DNA of 20,651 nucleotides. Origin: a virus. Below the pieces are notes generated by a model. It saw only the letters and a program-made list of their open reading frames with translations. It did no database searches and was not told the origin of the DNA. The stretch lies in IMG/VR virus record IMGVR_UViG_3300030202_002216, positions 1 to 20,651 of that record; one strand, given 5' to 3'. The translations under genes were made by a program, and so were the position numbers. This document shows, piece after piece, positions 1 to 7,947 of the stretch. Position 1 is the first letter of the stretch; every line of letters begins with the position of its first letter.

Positions 1-117
1 GTTCATCCCCAGACACTTAAAGCAGTAGTCAGGGAGCGTCTTGAATCTGGACGTGAGATGCCAACTGACATATTTAAAACTTACGCGGGTAACAGTACAA
101 AAATAACAAGGAGATAG
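1..117 (+). CDS. C-terminal end of an unidentified phage protein (partial)
   Basis: An open frame enters from the left edge and stops at TAG 115-117. The 38 visible residues begin VHPQTLKAVVRERLESG and end in a basic tail. No catalytic motif or known domain can be assigned from this fragment. It sits two bases before the next start codon, so it is probably the preceding gene of the replication operon. The frame and the stop are certain, but the product is not identified. Confidence 0.7.
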   Translation, partial: VHPQTLKAVVRERLESGREMPTDIFKTYAGNSTKITRR

Positions 118-119
118 AA

Positions 120-842
120 ATGAGTGACGAGAAACAAGTAGCAGTAAAGAAAGACGCAGGATTGCCTTCATCAATATTGTTTGAAGATGATGCTGCAGCA
201 GGTTTTGAGAATGTAAAGACAACTAGTTTGGCTTTACCTATCTTAAAACTTTTGCAAAATGGATCAGGAGAAGCACAAAGACGTAATCAAAATTATGTTG
301 AAGGTGCAGAACCTGGTATGTTCTTAAATACAGTTACAAAAAAATTGTATGATGGAACAAAAGGAATAGAAGTTATTCCTTGCCATTACAAACTAGAGTA
401 TCAAGAATGGGCAGACTATGGAACTGGTTCTAATAGACCAGAGAACATTTATGCTGATGATTCTGATATTCTTTCAAAAACAACCAAAGACTCATCGGGT
501 AAAGACAGACTAGATAATGGTCACTATATCCAAACTACTGGTCAACATTATGTGTTGATTGTTAGTGATGATTCTGTTGAGCAAGCTTTGATATCTATGA
601 GTTCATCTCAAGGTAAAATAAGCAGAGGATGGAACTCTATGATGTTGTCTATTACCTTTGAAGGTAAAAATGGACCATACAATCCATCATCTTTTAGCCA
701 TAGTTATAAACTAACTTCAGTTTTAAATTCTGGTAAAGGTAATCAATGGTACGGTTATAACGTTGTCAAAATTGGTCCAGTTAAGGACGAAGCTTTGTAC
801 GAACGTTCTAAAAAGTTTTACACTAGTTTAGCTAGCAAATAG
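120..842 (+). CDS. Conserved phage protein, possible ssDNA-binding protein
   Basis: A 240-residue acidic soluble protein with no signal peptide or membrane segment. The start is supported by AAGGAG at 109-114. Residues about 35-110 (a LALPILKLLQ segment, then a YVEGAEPGMFLNTVTKKLYDG segment and a GIEVIPCHY segment) resemble a conserved phage family I have seen beside replication genes in T7-like and marine phages. The position directly upstream of primase, helicase and polymerase fits a single-stranded DNA-binding or recombination accessory protein. That role is inference from context, as no OB-fold signature can be shown by eye. Membership of a conserved phage family is more secure than the function. 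Confidence 0.75.
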   Translation: MSDEKQVAVKKDAGLPSSILFEDDAAAGFENVKTTSLALPILKLLQNGSGEAQRRNQNYVEGAEPGMFLNTVTKKLYDGTKGIEVIPCHYKLEYQEWADYGTGSNRPENIYADDSDILSKTTKDSSGKDRLDNGHYIQTTGQHYVLIVSDDSVEQALISMSSSQGKISRGWNSMMLSITFEGKNGPYNPSSFSHSYKLTSVLNSGKGNQWYGYNVVKIGPVKDEALYERSKKFYTSLASK

Positions 843-851
843 TGTAATTAG

Positions 852-881
852 TGGGCGGCTGATGGAGACGAAGGCCGCCCA
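852..881 (+). other. GC-rich RNA hairpin between the first gene and the primase
   Basis: TGGGCGGC (852-859) pairs perfectly with GCCGCCCA (874-881), giving an 8-bp GC-rich stem around the 14-base loop TGATGGAGACGAAG. It fills most of the 58-base gap before the primase start at 901. There is no following run of T, so it does not look like a classical intrinsic terminator. It could be an RNA processing site, an mRNA stabiliser, a translational control element for the primase, or a weak attenuator. In this AT-rich genome such a GC-rich island stands out. Confidence 0.6.
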
Positions 882-900
882 TGTTTAATTAGAGAGCAAT

Positions 901-2439
901 ATGAAAGAGTTAAGTAAATTTATATATATTTTTGAAGGTTTAGATATCGCCCATGGTATCACTAAAAAAAGTGATGAGATTAATGAAAAGGGTAAAAATA
1001 AAACTAGTTCCTTTATAATACACAAACCACCTATTGAAAAAGTATGGCAAGATCATTTAGAAGGTAAGGATCCAGGTTTAGGTATCATTCCAATTAATAG
1101 AGATAATAAATTAAAATGGGGTTGTATAGATGTTGACATATATCCGGTAAATCATCAAGAGTTTGTTAAAAAATTACAAGAAAAAAATGTTAAAGCAATA
1201 GTGTTTCGTTCTAAATCTGGTGGAGCACATATATTTGTTTTTACAAAAACTTTTGTTCCAGCGATTGTAATGAGAACAAAATTAAAAATTATAGCTTCAG
1301 AAATTGGTTATGCAAGAGCAGAAATATATCCTAAACAAGATACCATTAATGTTGCTAGAGGCGACACAGGAAGTTTTTTAAATTTACCATATTATAACTA
1401 CAAAAATACAATACGATATGCTTTTAACTCTAAAGGAATTAAAATGTCTTTAGAAGAATTTTTTAATTATCATAGCGAAATGGCTATGACAGAAGAAGAG
1501 TTAACCAATTTTGCTATTATAAACGAAAAAGAAAATTTAGATTACTTTAAAGGTATGCCACCATGTCTAGTTACTTTACTAAGTGATGGAGTTCCAAACG
1601 GACAAAGAAATAATTGTATGTATAATGTTGGTGTATATCTTAAAAAAAGATATTCACAAAATAATGAGTGGAAAGGTCGTATGCACATATACGATGAAAA
1701 ATTTATGAAGCCACCATTAGGTTCTAATGAAGTTGATGTATTAAAAAAATCTTTAGAAAATAAAGAGTATAGGTATAAATGTAAAGATGAACCAATAGCT
1801 AGTTTTTGTAGTGCTAAAAAATGTGCAACAAAAGAATTTGGTATAGGTGAAGATGGTCCTACTTTAGAAATTACAGAAATTAGAAAGTATGAATCTGAAC
1901 CACCGATCTGGTTTGTTTCATTAGATGGCCCTACAGTAGAAGTAGATGGAGCGACACTTCATGACGCAGAAAAATTTTCTGTAGCATGTATGGAACAGAT
2001 TGGAAAACCTTTAATGCCTGTTCCAAAACACGCATGGAGAAAAGCATTAATAAAATTAATGTTAAATGCTAAACCAATAACAGCACCAGAGTCTTCTAAA
2101 ATTAGTGTCCAGCTAACTGAAATATTATCTGAATATATTAATAAAACGCCAGGTAGAGATAAAGAAGATATTTTAAGAGGTGTTGCATTTACAGATAAAG
2201 AAGGCATTACTATGTTTAAGTTTTCTAACTTTTGGAAGTATTTATTAAGAACAAAAACTTGGGCTGACAAGACATATCCAAAACAAAAAACACTAAGAAT
2301 GTTACAGCGGCTATTTAAAGCAACAGAAACTAGTCCAAAAATAGATGGTAAGACTCATAGAGTTTTAGAAATGGATCATCTTAATTTAGATAAACCTAAT
2401 ACAAAACAATATGAAATGGAGAAAGAACCATGGCAGTAA
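901..2439 (+). CDS. DNA primase of the archaeo-eukaryotic (TOTE-like) superfamily
   Basis: This 512-residue protein probably makes primers for phage DNA replication. The catalytic module of the archaeo-eukaryotic primase fold is visible. Residues 74-81 contain the metal-binding DxD (D77 and D79 in WGCIDVDIY), and residues 104-112 carry the SxSGGxH nucleotide-binding signature with H110. The N-terminal motif order resembles the primase domain described for TOTE conflict systems and seen in many marine phages. The remaining C-terminal 300 residues include several Cys (FCSAKKC near residue 305) and are unassigned. The ATG follows a weak GAGAG leader. The gene overlaps the downstream helicase by 10 bases, implying translational coupling. 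The superfamily is well supported, but the polymerase/primase activity is inferred. Confidence 0.85.
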   Translation: MKELSKFIYIFEGLDIAHGITKKSDEINEKGKNKTSSFIIHKPPIEKVWQDHLEGKDPGLGIIPINRDNKLKWGCIDVDIYPVNHQEFVKKLQEKNVKAIVFRSKSGGAHIFVFTKTFVPAIVMRTKLKIIASEIGYARAEIYPKQDTINVARGDTGSFLNLPYYNYKNTIRYAFNSKGIKMSLEEFFNYHSEMAMTEEELTNFAIINEKENLDYFKGMPPCLVTLLSDGVPNGQRNNCMYNVGVYLKKRYSQNNEWKGRMHIYDEKFMKPPLGSNEVDVLKKSLENKEYRYKCKDEPIASFCSAKKCATKEFGIGEDGPTLEITEIRKYESEPPIWFVSLDGPTVEVDGATLHDAEKFSVACMEQIGKPLMPVPKHAWRKALIKLMLNAKPITAPESSKISVQLTEILSEYINKTPGRDKEDILRGVAFTDKEGITMFKFSNFWKYLLRTKTWADKTYPKQKTLRMLQRLFKATETSPKIDGKTHRVLEMDHLNLDKPNTKQYEMEKEPWQ

Positions 2440-3995
2440 TTAGAAAAAAAATAATGGGACCACCTGGTACAGGTAAAACTTATAGACTTGTTAATCATTA
2501 TTTAAACAAAGAAATCAATGATTTACACACTAACCCACAAAAAATAGCTTATGTTACATTTAGTAGAGCTGCAGCATTAGATGGTGACAAAAAAATTCAA
2601 GCAGCTAAAGATGATAAGGAAGAATTACTTTTTCCAAAAGTTGAACTTTTATATGTATCAACTTTACACGCATTAGGTAAAAGAGAATTACAAATTCCAA
2701 AAAAACAAATACTCACAGGTTCTAAATGGAAGCAATTTAAATACGTTTATCCAATTTATTCTAATGTAAATTTTAATTCATATGTAGACGATTATGGAAA
2801 AACTATAACTAAAAATAAAAATTTAGAGGTAATACAATACGCTAAAGCAAAAGTAATTAGTTTAGAAGAAGCAACTATACAATTAAACTATCATTTAGGT
2901 ACCGTAGATATATTTTTTGTACAACAATTAGAAAGAGATATTGAATACTATAAAAAAATAAACGGTATGTATGAATTTTCTGACATGATTAACTTATTTG
3001 TTAAGAAAAAAAAGCATCTTGCTCTCGATGCAATTTTTCTTGATGAAGCTCAAGATCTAAATCCTTCGCAATGGGATATGTTTTTTTACATTGAGTCCAA
3101 ATGTAAACGCTCATATATTGCGGGGGATGATGATCAAACAATTTTTAAATTTCAAGGTGCTAATCCTAATATTTTTATAGATTTAGAAGGGGAAAGAGAT
3201 GACCAAGAAAAATCTTACAGAGTTCCTAAAACAATACATAGAAAAGCTTTAGAAATATTGACTCACATAAGTAAACGAGTAGATAAGAAATGGTATCCCA
3301 AAGATGAAGAAGGAAAACTTATAGAAAATTGTTTTTTAGAAGACTTAGATTTTAATAAAGGAGAGTGGATGATTTTAGCAACGACTAACAAATTGTTACA
3401 AGATTTTTCAGAACATTTTTACAGGAAAGGTTTAAGAATTTTTGGTAAAGGAAATACTTTTCTACCACAAAAAATTTTAGAAGCTTACAGAACTTGGAAC
3501 AAATTAAACAATGGAGAAATGGTGACAGTTGAAGATACAAAAAATATGTGGGAGTATTTAAACTACAACAAAAATCACGTTAAACACGGTTATGCTGGTG
3601 GTAAGACACTAATTGGTGATGAATTAATATCTTTAGATATTTTAAAAAAGAAACACGGTTTATTAATTGAAGGTGACTGGCAACAATTAAGTTTTGATGA
3701 GGATGTAAAAAAATATATAAAAAGTATTTTAAAAAGTGGTGATGACCTATCAACAGATCCAAGAATAGAACTGTCTACAATACATAGCGCGAAAGGTAGA
3801 GAAAGAGAAAATATTGTTTTGTGTATAGATTATGGAACACCAGACCAATCAACATGGATATCACAAAAAGTAGCAGAAGATCCGGATTCTACACATAGAT
3901 TATTTTTTGTTGGCGTAACACGAGCAATGCAAAAATTATATATTTTAGCACCATTAACAGCGAATTACTACAAGATAGGAGAACAGATAATATGA
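2430..3995 (+). CDS. Superfamily 1 DNA helicase, UvrD/RecB-like
   Basis: A 521-residue ATP-dependent DNA helicase. Walker A is GPPGTGKT at residues 10-17 and Walker B is FLDEAQD with D205 and E206. Motif III-like AGDDDQTIFKFQGA follows, then C-terminal STIHSAKGRERENIVL and FFVGVTRAMQKLYIL, which are the classic UvrD-type motifs V and VI. It is shorter than bacterial UvrD (about 720 aa), so the accessory 1B/2B insertions are probably reduced. Its place between primase and polymerase suggests it is the replication helicase, in place of a DnaB or T7 gp4 type enzyme. It overlaps the primase by 10 bases and the next gene by 4 bases. Confidence 0.92.
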   Translation: MAVIRKKIMGPPGTGKTYRLVNHYLNKEINDLHTNPQKIAYVTFSRAAALDGDKKIQAAKDDKEELLFPKVELLYVSTLHALGKRELQIPKKQILTGSKWKQFKYVYPIYSNVNFNSYVDDYGKTITKNKNLEVIQYAKAKVISLEEATIQLNYHLGTVDIFFVQQLERDIEYYKKINGMYEFSDMINLFVKKKKHLALDAIFLDEAQDLNPSQWDMFFYIESKCKRSYIAGDDDQTIFKFQGANPNIFIDLEGERDDQEKSYRVPKTIHRKALEILTHISKRVDKKWYPKDEEGKLIENCFLEDLDFNKGEWMILATTNKLLQDFSEHFYRKGLRIFGKGNTFLPQKILEAYRTWNKLNNGEMVTVEDTKNMWEYLNYNKNHVKHGYAGGKTLIGDELISLDILKKKHGLLIEGDWQQLSFDEDVKKYIKSILKSGDDLSTDPRIELSTIHSAKGRERENIVLCIDYGTPDQSTWISQKVAEDPDSTHRLFFVGVTRAMQKLYILAPLTANYYKIGEQII

Positions 3996-4198
3996 AACCA
4001 TATGACAAACAAATTGGCGGATCACATTATCAAAAATATAAAATTCAGCCTAGCAAGTTTGTAATAGAGAACAAATTGCTTTACCCTGAAGGATGTGCTA
4101 TAAAATATATTATTAGACATGCAGACAAAGGAAAGAAACAAGATTTATTAAAAGCAATTCACTTTATAGAAATGATTATCGAAAGGGATTATAAATAA
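3992..4198 (+). CDS. DUF3310 family small phage protein
   Basis: A 68-residue protein matching the DUF3310 (SaV-like) phage family. It starts with the typical IGGSHYQKYKIQPSKFV segment (residues 8-24) and continues with a GCAIKYIIRHADKGK segment and a short helix ending in the ATP-free tail LLKAIHFIEMII. Proteins of this family are common next to phage replication genes. They are sometimes annotated as nucleotide kinase-like, but their biochemical role is not firmly established. The ATG overlaps the helicase stop (ATGA), and the stop abuts the polymerase ATG, so the gene is inside the replication operon. Confidence 0.88.
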   Translation: MKPYDKQIGGSHYQKYKIQPSKFVIENKLLYPEGCAIKYIIRHADKGKKQDLLKAIHFIEMIIERDYK

Positions 4199-6181
4199 AT
4201 GTATACAGCTCAAACAGAATGGAACAGTCCTACTTCTTTTCCAGATTTAAAAGACCATAAATATATTGCAATTGACTTAGAAACAAAAGATCCAGGATTA
4301 AAATTACGAGGTTCCGGAGCGCTAATTGGTGAAGGTGAGATTGTTGGTATTGCTGTAGCAGTAGAAGGTTGGTCTGGGTATTATTCTTTTGGTCACCTAA
4401 AACAAAATCATTTTGATGAACTTAGTGTTATGAGTTGGATTAAAGATGTATGCGCTTTACCTGCTACAAAAATATTTCATAATGCAATGTATGATGTTTG
4501 TTGGTTAAAAGCATATGGTGTTAATATTAAGGGTCACATTGTAGACACTATGGTAATGGCAGCATTGGTTGATGAAAACAAATTTTCATATTCATTAAAC
4601 AGTGTTTCATACGAGTGGTTAGGTGAAGTTAAAGATGAAACAGCTTTAAAAGAAGCTGCATCTAAAGCTGGTGTTGATCCTAAAGCTGAGATGTGGAAAC
4701 TTCCTGATATGTTTGTAGGTGCTTATGCAGAAAAAGACGCTGAGTTAACTTTAAAACTTTTTAAAAAATTATCTGTTGAGATTAAAAATCAAGACTTAAC
4801 AAATGTATTTAATCTTGAAACACAATTATTTCCTTGTTTGATTGATATGAAATTTAAAGGCGTGCGTGTAGACGTCGAAAAAGCTCACAAATTAAAATCC
4901 ACATTAGTTGAAGAAGAAAAGCAATTGTTATTAGAAGTAAAAAAAGAAACACAAATAGAGCCTCAAATATGGGCAGCAAGGAGCATTGCCACAGTTTTTG
5001 ACAAGCTTCATTTACCTTACGAAAGAACAGTAAAATCAAAAGCACCTTCCTTTACTAAAAATTTTCTTCAAGAACATAAACATCCTATTGTTAATAAAAT
5101 TGCTAAAGCTAGAGAGATTAACAAAGCACATACTACATTTATTGATACAATTATCAAGTATCAGTATAAAGGTAGAATACATGCAGATATTAATCCTATT
5201 AGAGGTGAAGGTGGGGGAACAGTTACAGGAAGATTTTCTTATTCTAATCCTAATCTCCAACAAGTTCCAGCTAGAAACAAGCAGCTAGGGCCAAAGATTA
5301 GGTCATTATTTATTCCAGAAGAAAATCATAAATGGGGTTGTTTCGATTACTCACAACAAGAACCAAGACTAGTAGTTCACTATGCAGCATCAAGTCAAAA
5401 ACTTCGTCAAGAAAAAGAGGTAAAAAGAATTGTAGATGAGTTTAATAATAATATAGTAGACTTTCACCAGACCGTAGCAGACATGGCAGACATTTCTAGA
5501 ACACAGGCTAAAACTATTAATCTTGGATTATTTTATGGTATGGGTAAAGCAAAACTACAAGCTGAACTAGGTATGACTAAAGATGAAGCGGAAAAATTAT
5601 TTAATAAATATCATAACCACGTTCCTTTTGTTAAAGATTTAATGAATAATACTTCTAAAGACGCTGCAGCGTCCGGATATATTACCACTCTTTTAAAAAG
5701 AAGATGTAGGTTTAATAAATGGGAATTGAATGAATATAACCCTGGAGTTCTCAGCCCCCCAATGACTAAAGCAGAAGCGGAATCAGCGTCTATAGCCAAA
5801 CAAGAAGCCGAGTTAAAAAAGAGATATAAATATAAACTTGAGTTAGAAGCGGAAAAGCAACCTCCAGAAGAAAAAGAAAGGTTAGAGATGGAAGAAGAAA
5901 TAAAAAGGATTAGACCAAAAGTTAGAAGAGCATATACCTACAAAGCATTAAATAAATTAATTCAAGGATCAGCAGCAGACATGACAAAAAAAGCTATGTT
6001 AGATTTATATAAGGAAGGTATCATACCACATATTCAAGTTCACGATGAACTAGATATTTCTGTAGAATCACCGCAGCAAGCTAAAAAAATTATTGAGATT
6101 ATGAAAAATGCTGTTACATTAAAAATCCCTAATAAAGTTGACTATGAATCTGGAGATAATTGGGGAGAAATAAATGGATAA
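4199..6181 (+). CDS. polA: Family A DNA polymerase with 3'-5' exonuclease domain
   Basis: The 660-residue replicative polymerase. The exonuclease domain has Exo I D26 and E28 (IDLETKD), Exo II HNAMYDVCWLK, and Exo III YAEKDAELTL. The polymerase domain has motif A DYSQQEPRL with D383, the O-helix motif R434-K438-Y446 (RTQAKTINLGLFYG), and motif C HDELD with H615 and D616. The residue aligned with E. coli Pol I Phe762 is Leu442, a substitution reported as common in marine phage polymerases and linked to replication style. A Lys/Glu-rich insertion of about 60 residues (roughly 515-580) sits before the conserved LIQGSAADMTK helix. There is no 5'-3' exonuclease domain. The ATG is one base after the previous stop, and the upstream GAAAGGGAT can serve as a ribosome site. 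Confidence 0.95.
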   Translation: MYTAQTEWNSPTSFPDLKDHKYIAIDLETKDPGLKLRGSGALIGEGEIVGIAVAVEGWSGYYSFGHLKQNHFDELSVMSWIKDVCALPATKIFHNAMYDVCWLKAYGVNIKGHIVDTMVMAALVDENKFSYSLNSVSYEWLGEVKDETALKEAASKAGVDPKAEMWKLPDMFVGAYAEKDAELTLKLFKKLSVEIKNQDLTNVFNLETQLFPCLIDMKFKGVRVDVEKAHKLKSTLVEEEKQLLLEVKKETQIEPQIWAARSIATVFDKLHLPYERTVKSKAPSFTKNFLQEHKHPIVNKIAKAREINKAHTTFIDTIIKYQYKGRIHADINPIRGEGGGTVTGRFSYSNPNLQQVPARNKQLGPKIRSLFIPEENHKWGCFDYSQQEPRLVVHYAASSQKLRQEKEVKRIVDEFNNNIVDFHQTVADMADISRTQAKTINLGLFYGMGKAKLQAELGMTKDEAEKLFNKYHNHVPFVKDLMNNTSKDAAASGYITTLLKRRCRFNKWELNEYNPGVLSPPMTKAEAESASIAKQEAELKKRYKYKLELEAEKQPPEEKERLEMEEEIKRIRPKVRRAYTYKALNKLIQGSAADMTKKAMLDLYKEGIIPHIQVHDELDISVESPQQAKKIIEIMKNAVTLKIPNKVDYESGDNWGEING

Positions 6182-6186
6182 TTATT

Positions 6187-6837
6187 ATGGCTTATTTAAA
6201 TGCAAACATACCACCAATCTACGCACAAATAAGAAAGGAGTATTTATATGATCTTAAAAAACATCATGGAGAAGTTGAAGACTGTATTGTCTTTGGTATT
6301 AGCTCTATTGCAGGAAGTGCTATCTTATGGCATGCAATTATGGAAAACGGTGCAATCTTTTATCGTTTACCAATTACGGCTTTTATTCAACGTGATTTTC
6401 AACCGGAAGCTGTTCCCATTAAAAGACTTGATGAACTACAACTTTGGAATTGTTTTAGTTATTATCCTTCTGTTCATATTTGGGATATAATACAGGGTAC
6501 ATCAGGTAAATATATAGGTAAAGATAAGAAATGGCATCACGGATCCTATTTATTCACGGTTGACTTTGCTCATCCAGAGAGTAATATACTAGATACCGAA
6601 CATTCGGAAATACCGCACGAACATAAGTGCGCTCACATTATTGCCTTAGATGATGGCAATTTTGCAGCACAACCTAACAATAGATGTATATGGGACCTAC
6701 CTTCTTTTACTGTAAAAGATAATATCCCTGATTGGAAGGTGCAAACATCAGAGTGGAACGTAGAAGATTCTGGTAAGTGGCAAACTGAAGATACTGATAA
6801 ATTTTTCTACGAAATAGAGGAGAAGAAAAATGATTAA
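6187..6837 (+). CDS. Conserved phage protein of unknown function
   Basis: A 216-residue soluble protein starting MAYLNANIPPIYAQIRKEYL. I choose the ATG at 6187 because this N-terminus matches a family I recognise from marine phage genomes and because the open frame upstream has only a TTG start inside the polymerase gene. The sequence is rich in aromatic residues (several Trp) with a central HxxxHKCAHIIALDDGNF stretch, but no catalytic motif can be named. It follows the polymerase by five bases and overlaps the next tiny gene by 8 bases, so it is co-transcribed with the replication genes. The function is unknown. Confidence 0.85.
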   Translation: MAYLNANIPPIYAQIRKEYLYDLKKHHGEVEDCIVFGISSIAGSAILWHAIMENGAIFYRLPITAFIQRDFQPEAVPIKRLDELQLWNCFSYYPSVHIWDIIQGTSGKYIGKDKKWHHGSYLFTVDFAHPESNILDTEHSEIPHEHKCAHIIALDDGNFAAQPNNRCIWDLPSFTVKDNIPDWKVQTSEWNVEDSGKWQTEDTDKFFYEIEEKKND

Positions 6838-6910
6838 AAAATGGATTGTAAGACCAATTAGAAAAGTTTGGGATTGGTTAACAAATATTGTTAAAAACTG
6901 GGTTGGTTAA
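6830..6910 (+). CDS. 26-residue cationic amphipathic peptide
   Basis: A very short frame encoding MIKKWIVRPIRKVWDWLTNI plus a six-residue tail. A strong GAGGAG ribosome site lies at 6817-6822, eight bases before the ATG. It overlaps the end of the previous gene by 8 bases, and the next gene starts one base after its stop, the spacing expected of a real operon gene. The peptide carries four Trp and seven Lys/Arg and could form an amphipathic helix that binds a membrane. Its role is unknown. It could be a small lysis or membrane-active factor, which is speculation. Confidence 0.6.
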   Translation: MIKKWIVRPIRKVWDWLTNIVKNWVG

Positions 6911-6911
6911 T

Positions 6912-7052
6912 ATGAGTAAATGTAAAAATTGTAATCACGATTGTCATTGTGAAAAAGATTCACATATCGACGTTTGTGAATGCTCTAAATGTATCTGTGA
7001 TACAAAAGATGAAGACAAGACATGGGAAAACGAGGTTGCATACGAAAAATAA
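6912..7052 (+). CDS. Cysteine-rich small metal-binding-like protein
   Basis: A 46-residue protein with eight Cys and three His packed into residues 4-29. Cys are at 4, 7, 11, 13, 22, 24, 27 and 29, giving CxxC, CxC, CxC and CxxCxC motifs. This pattern suggests Zn or Fe binding, either as a compact zinc finger or in a metallothionein-like way. The second half is acidic. It starts one base after the stop of the preceding 26-residue gene and overlaps nothing else strongly. A clear ribosome site is lacking, so translation may depend on coupling. Confidence 0.65.
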   Translation: MSKCKNCNHDCHCEKDSHIDVCECSKCICDTKDEDKTWENEVAYEK

Positions 7053-7066
7053 TGGAGATAAGCAAA

Positions 7067-7726
7067 ATGAATTATTATTTTACAGGTGTATTAGTTTTAT
7101 TAATAACTTTATTAGCATTATTTGGAGGACCTGCATACCCAGCAGAAACACAAACAAACGTAAGTGGGTCCAACACAAGTATTGAAGGTGGGTATACAGG
7201 TGGAGCAACAACATATGAATCCGGATCATCATCTAACACAACAACTAATTCAACATCTAATTCTAATATAAAATCAGCGCCGCCGACAGCAGGAGCGCCG
7301 TCATATAATTCTATGACACAAGATGTGTGTGCAGTAGGTGGATCTTTAGGTGTACAAACATTTGGACTTGGTATCAGTGGTGGAAAACATTTTATTGACA
7401 AAAATTGTGAACGATTAAAACTATCTAGAATATTAAATGATTTTGGTATGCGTGTAGCAGCTGTTGCAATTCTTTGCCAGGATGAGCGTGTGTTTGAAGC
7501 AATGGAACAAGCCGGTACCGTTTGCCCTATTGATGGCAAAATTGGTGCTGAAGCTATGGCTTTATGGAAAAAATATGGTCATGAAAGACCAGATTATAAG
7601 ACATATGTTAAACGTATGACAGACAGAGAAAAAGCTGATAGAAGAGCAGAAAAGGAAATGACAAAAGAATTAGATAAAATGGATAAAACTATTAAGATAG
7701 AAGAATTAAAACCAAATGTTAGATAA
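7067..7726 (+). CDS. Secreted phage protein with signal peptide, unknown function
   Basis: A 219-residue protein. I place the start at ATG 7067 (GGAG at 7054-7057) because it begins directly with a signal peptide: a hydrophobic core VLVLLITLLALFGG, with a likely cleavage after AYPA (residue about 26). An in-frame upstream ATG at 7022 would bury the signal. After cleavage come a Ser/Thr/Gly/Asn-rich linker (about 27-80), a Gly-rich segment GVQTFGLGISGG, a helical core with three Cys, and a charged Lys/Glu tail. It should be exported to the periplasm or envelope of the host, or sit in the virion. No enzyme motif is visible. Confidence 0.8.
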   Translation: MNYYFTGVLVLLITLLALFGGPAYPAETQTNVSGSNTSIEGGYTGGATTYESGSSSNTTTNSTSNSNIKSAPPTAGAPSYNSMTQDVCAVGGSLGVQTFGLGISGGKHFIDKNCERLKLSRILNDFGMRVAAVAILCQDERVFEAMEQAGTVCPIDGKIGAEAMALWKKYGHERPDYKTYVKRMTDREKADRRAEKEMTKELDKMDKTIKIEELKPNVR

Positions 7727-7835
7727 ATATATTATTAAAACACTAGAAGCTATTGACAATTTTTGTGATAAAATAACTGATTTTTTATTTGCCCCACGTT
7801 GTAAATGTGGAAAGAAAAAGAAAAAAGATGCCTAG
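7716..7835 (+). CDS. Small basic-tailed protein, unknown function
   Basis: A 39-residue frame overlapping the previous gene by 11 bases and the next by 8 bases. Residues 1-24 could form a helix, followed by CKCGKKKKK, a CxC motif beside a run of Lys. The upstream context is inside the preceding coding region (AGAAG at about 7700). The tight overlap on both sides and the absence of any other frame here support translation, but the function is unknown. Confidence 0.55.
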   Translation: MLDKYIIKTLEAIDNFCDKITDFLFAPRCKCGKKKKKDA

Positions 7836-7947
7836 ACCAGTAAGAAAATGGGTAGTTCGTTTAAGAATGTGGTACGCAGATTTAAGAGGACATCATGGTA
7901 AACGATGGGACTATGAACCATCTAAAAATTACATGAGGAAAAAATGA
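7828..7947 (+). CDS. Small arginine-rich protein, unknown function
   Basis: A 39-residue protein beginning MPRPVRKWVVRLRMWYADLR, rich in Arg, Trp and Tyr. Its N-terminus resembles the 26-residue peptide encoded at 6830-6910, as both have a basic PxRK(V)W pattern, so the two may be related. The ATG follows the Lys-coding purine run at 7812-7827 and the stop overlaps the next start (ATGA). Nucleic-acid or membrane binding is possible from charge alone, but nothing more specific can be said. Confidence 0.6.
   Translation: MPRPVRKWVVRLRMWYADLRGHHGKRWDYEPSKNYMRKK

Noticed and set aside
858-876. CTGATG...CGAA in the hairpin loop resembles a hammerhead ribozyme core
   Set aside because: The A after CTGATG is missing, and the flanking arms pair with each other instead of forming separate stems I and III. 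No cleavage site arrangement fits.
7075-7539. Antisense open frame of 154 codons opposite the secreted protein
   Set aside because: It has no ribosome site, its composition is biased, and it lies fully inside a well-supported gene.
7753-7790. TTGACA resembling a -35 box
   Set aside because: No -10 at suitable spacing; it lies within a small coding frame.
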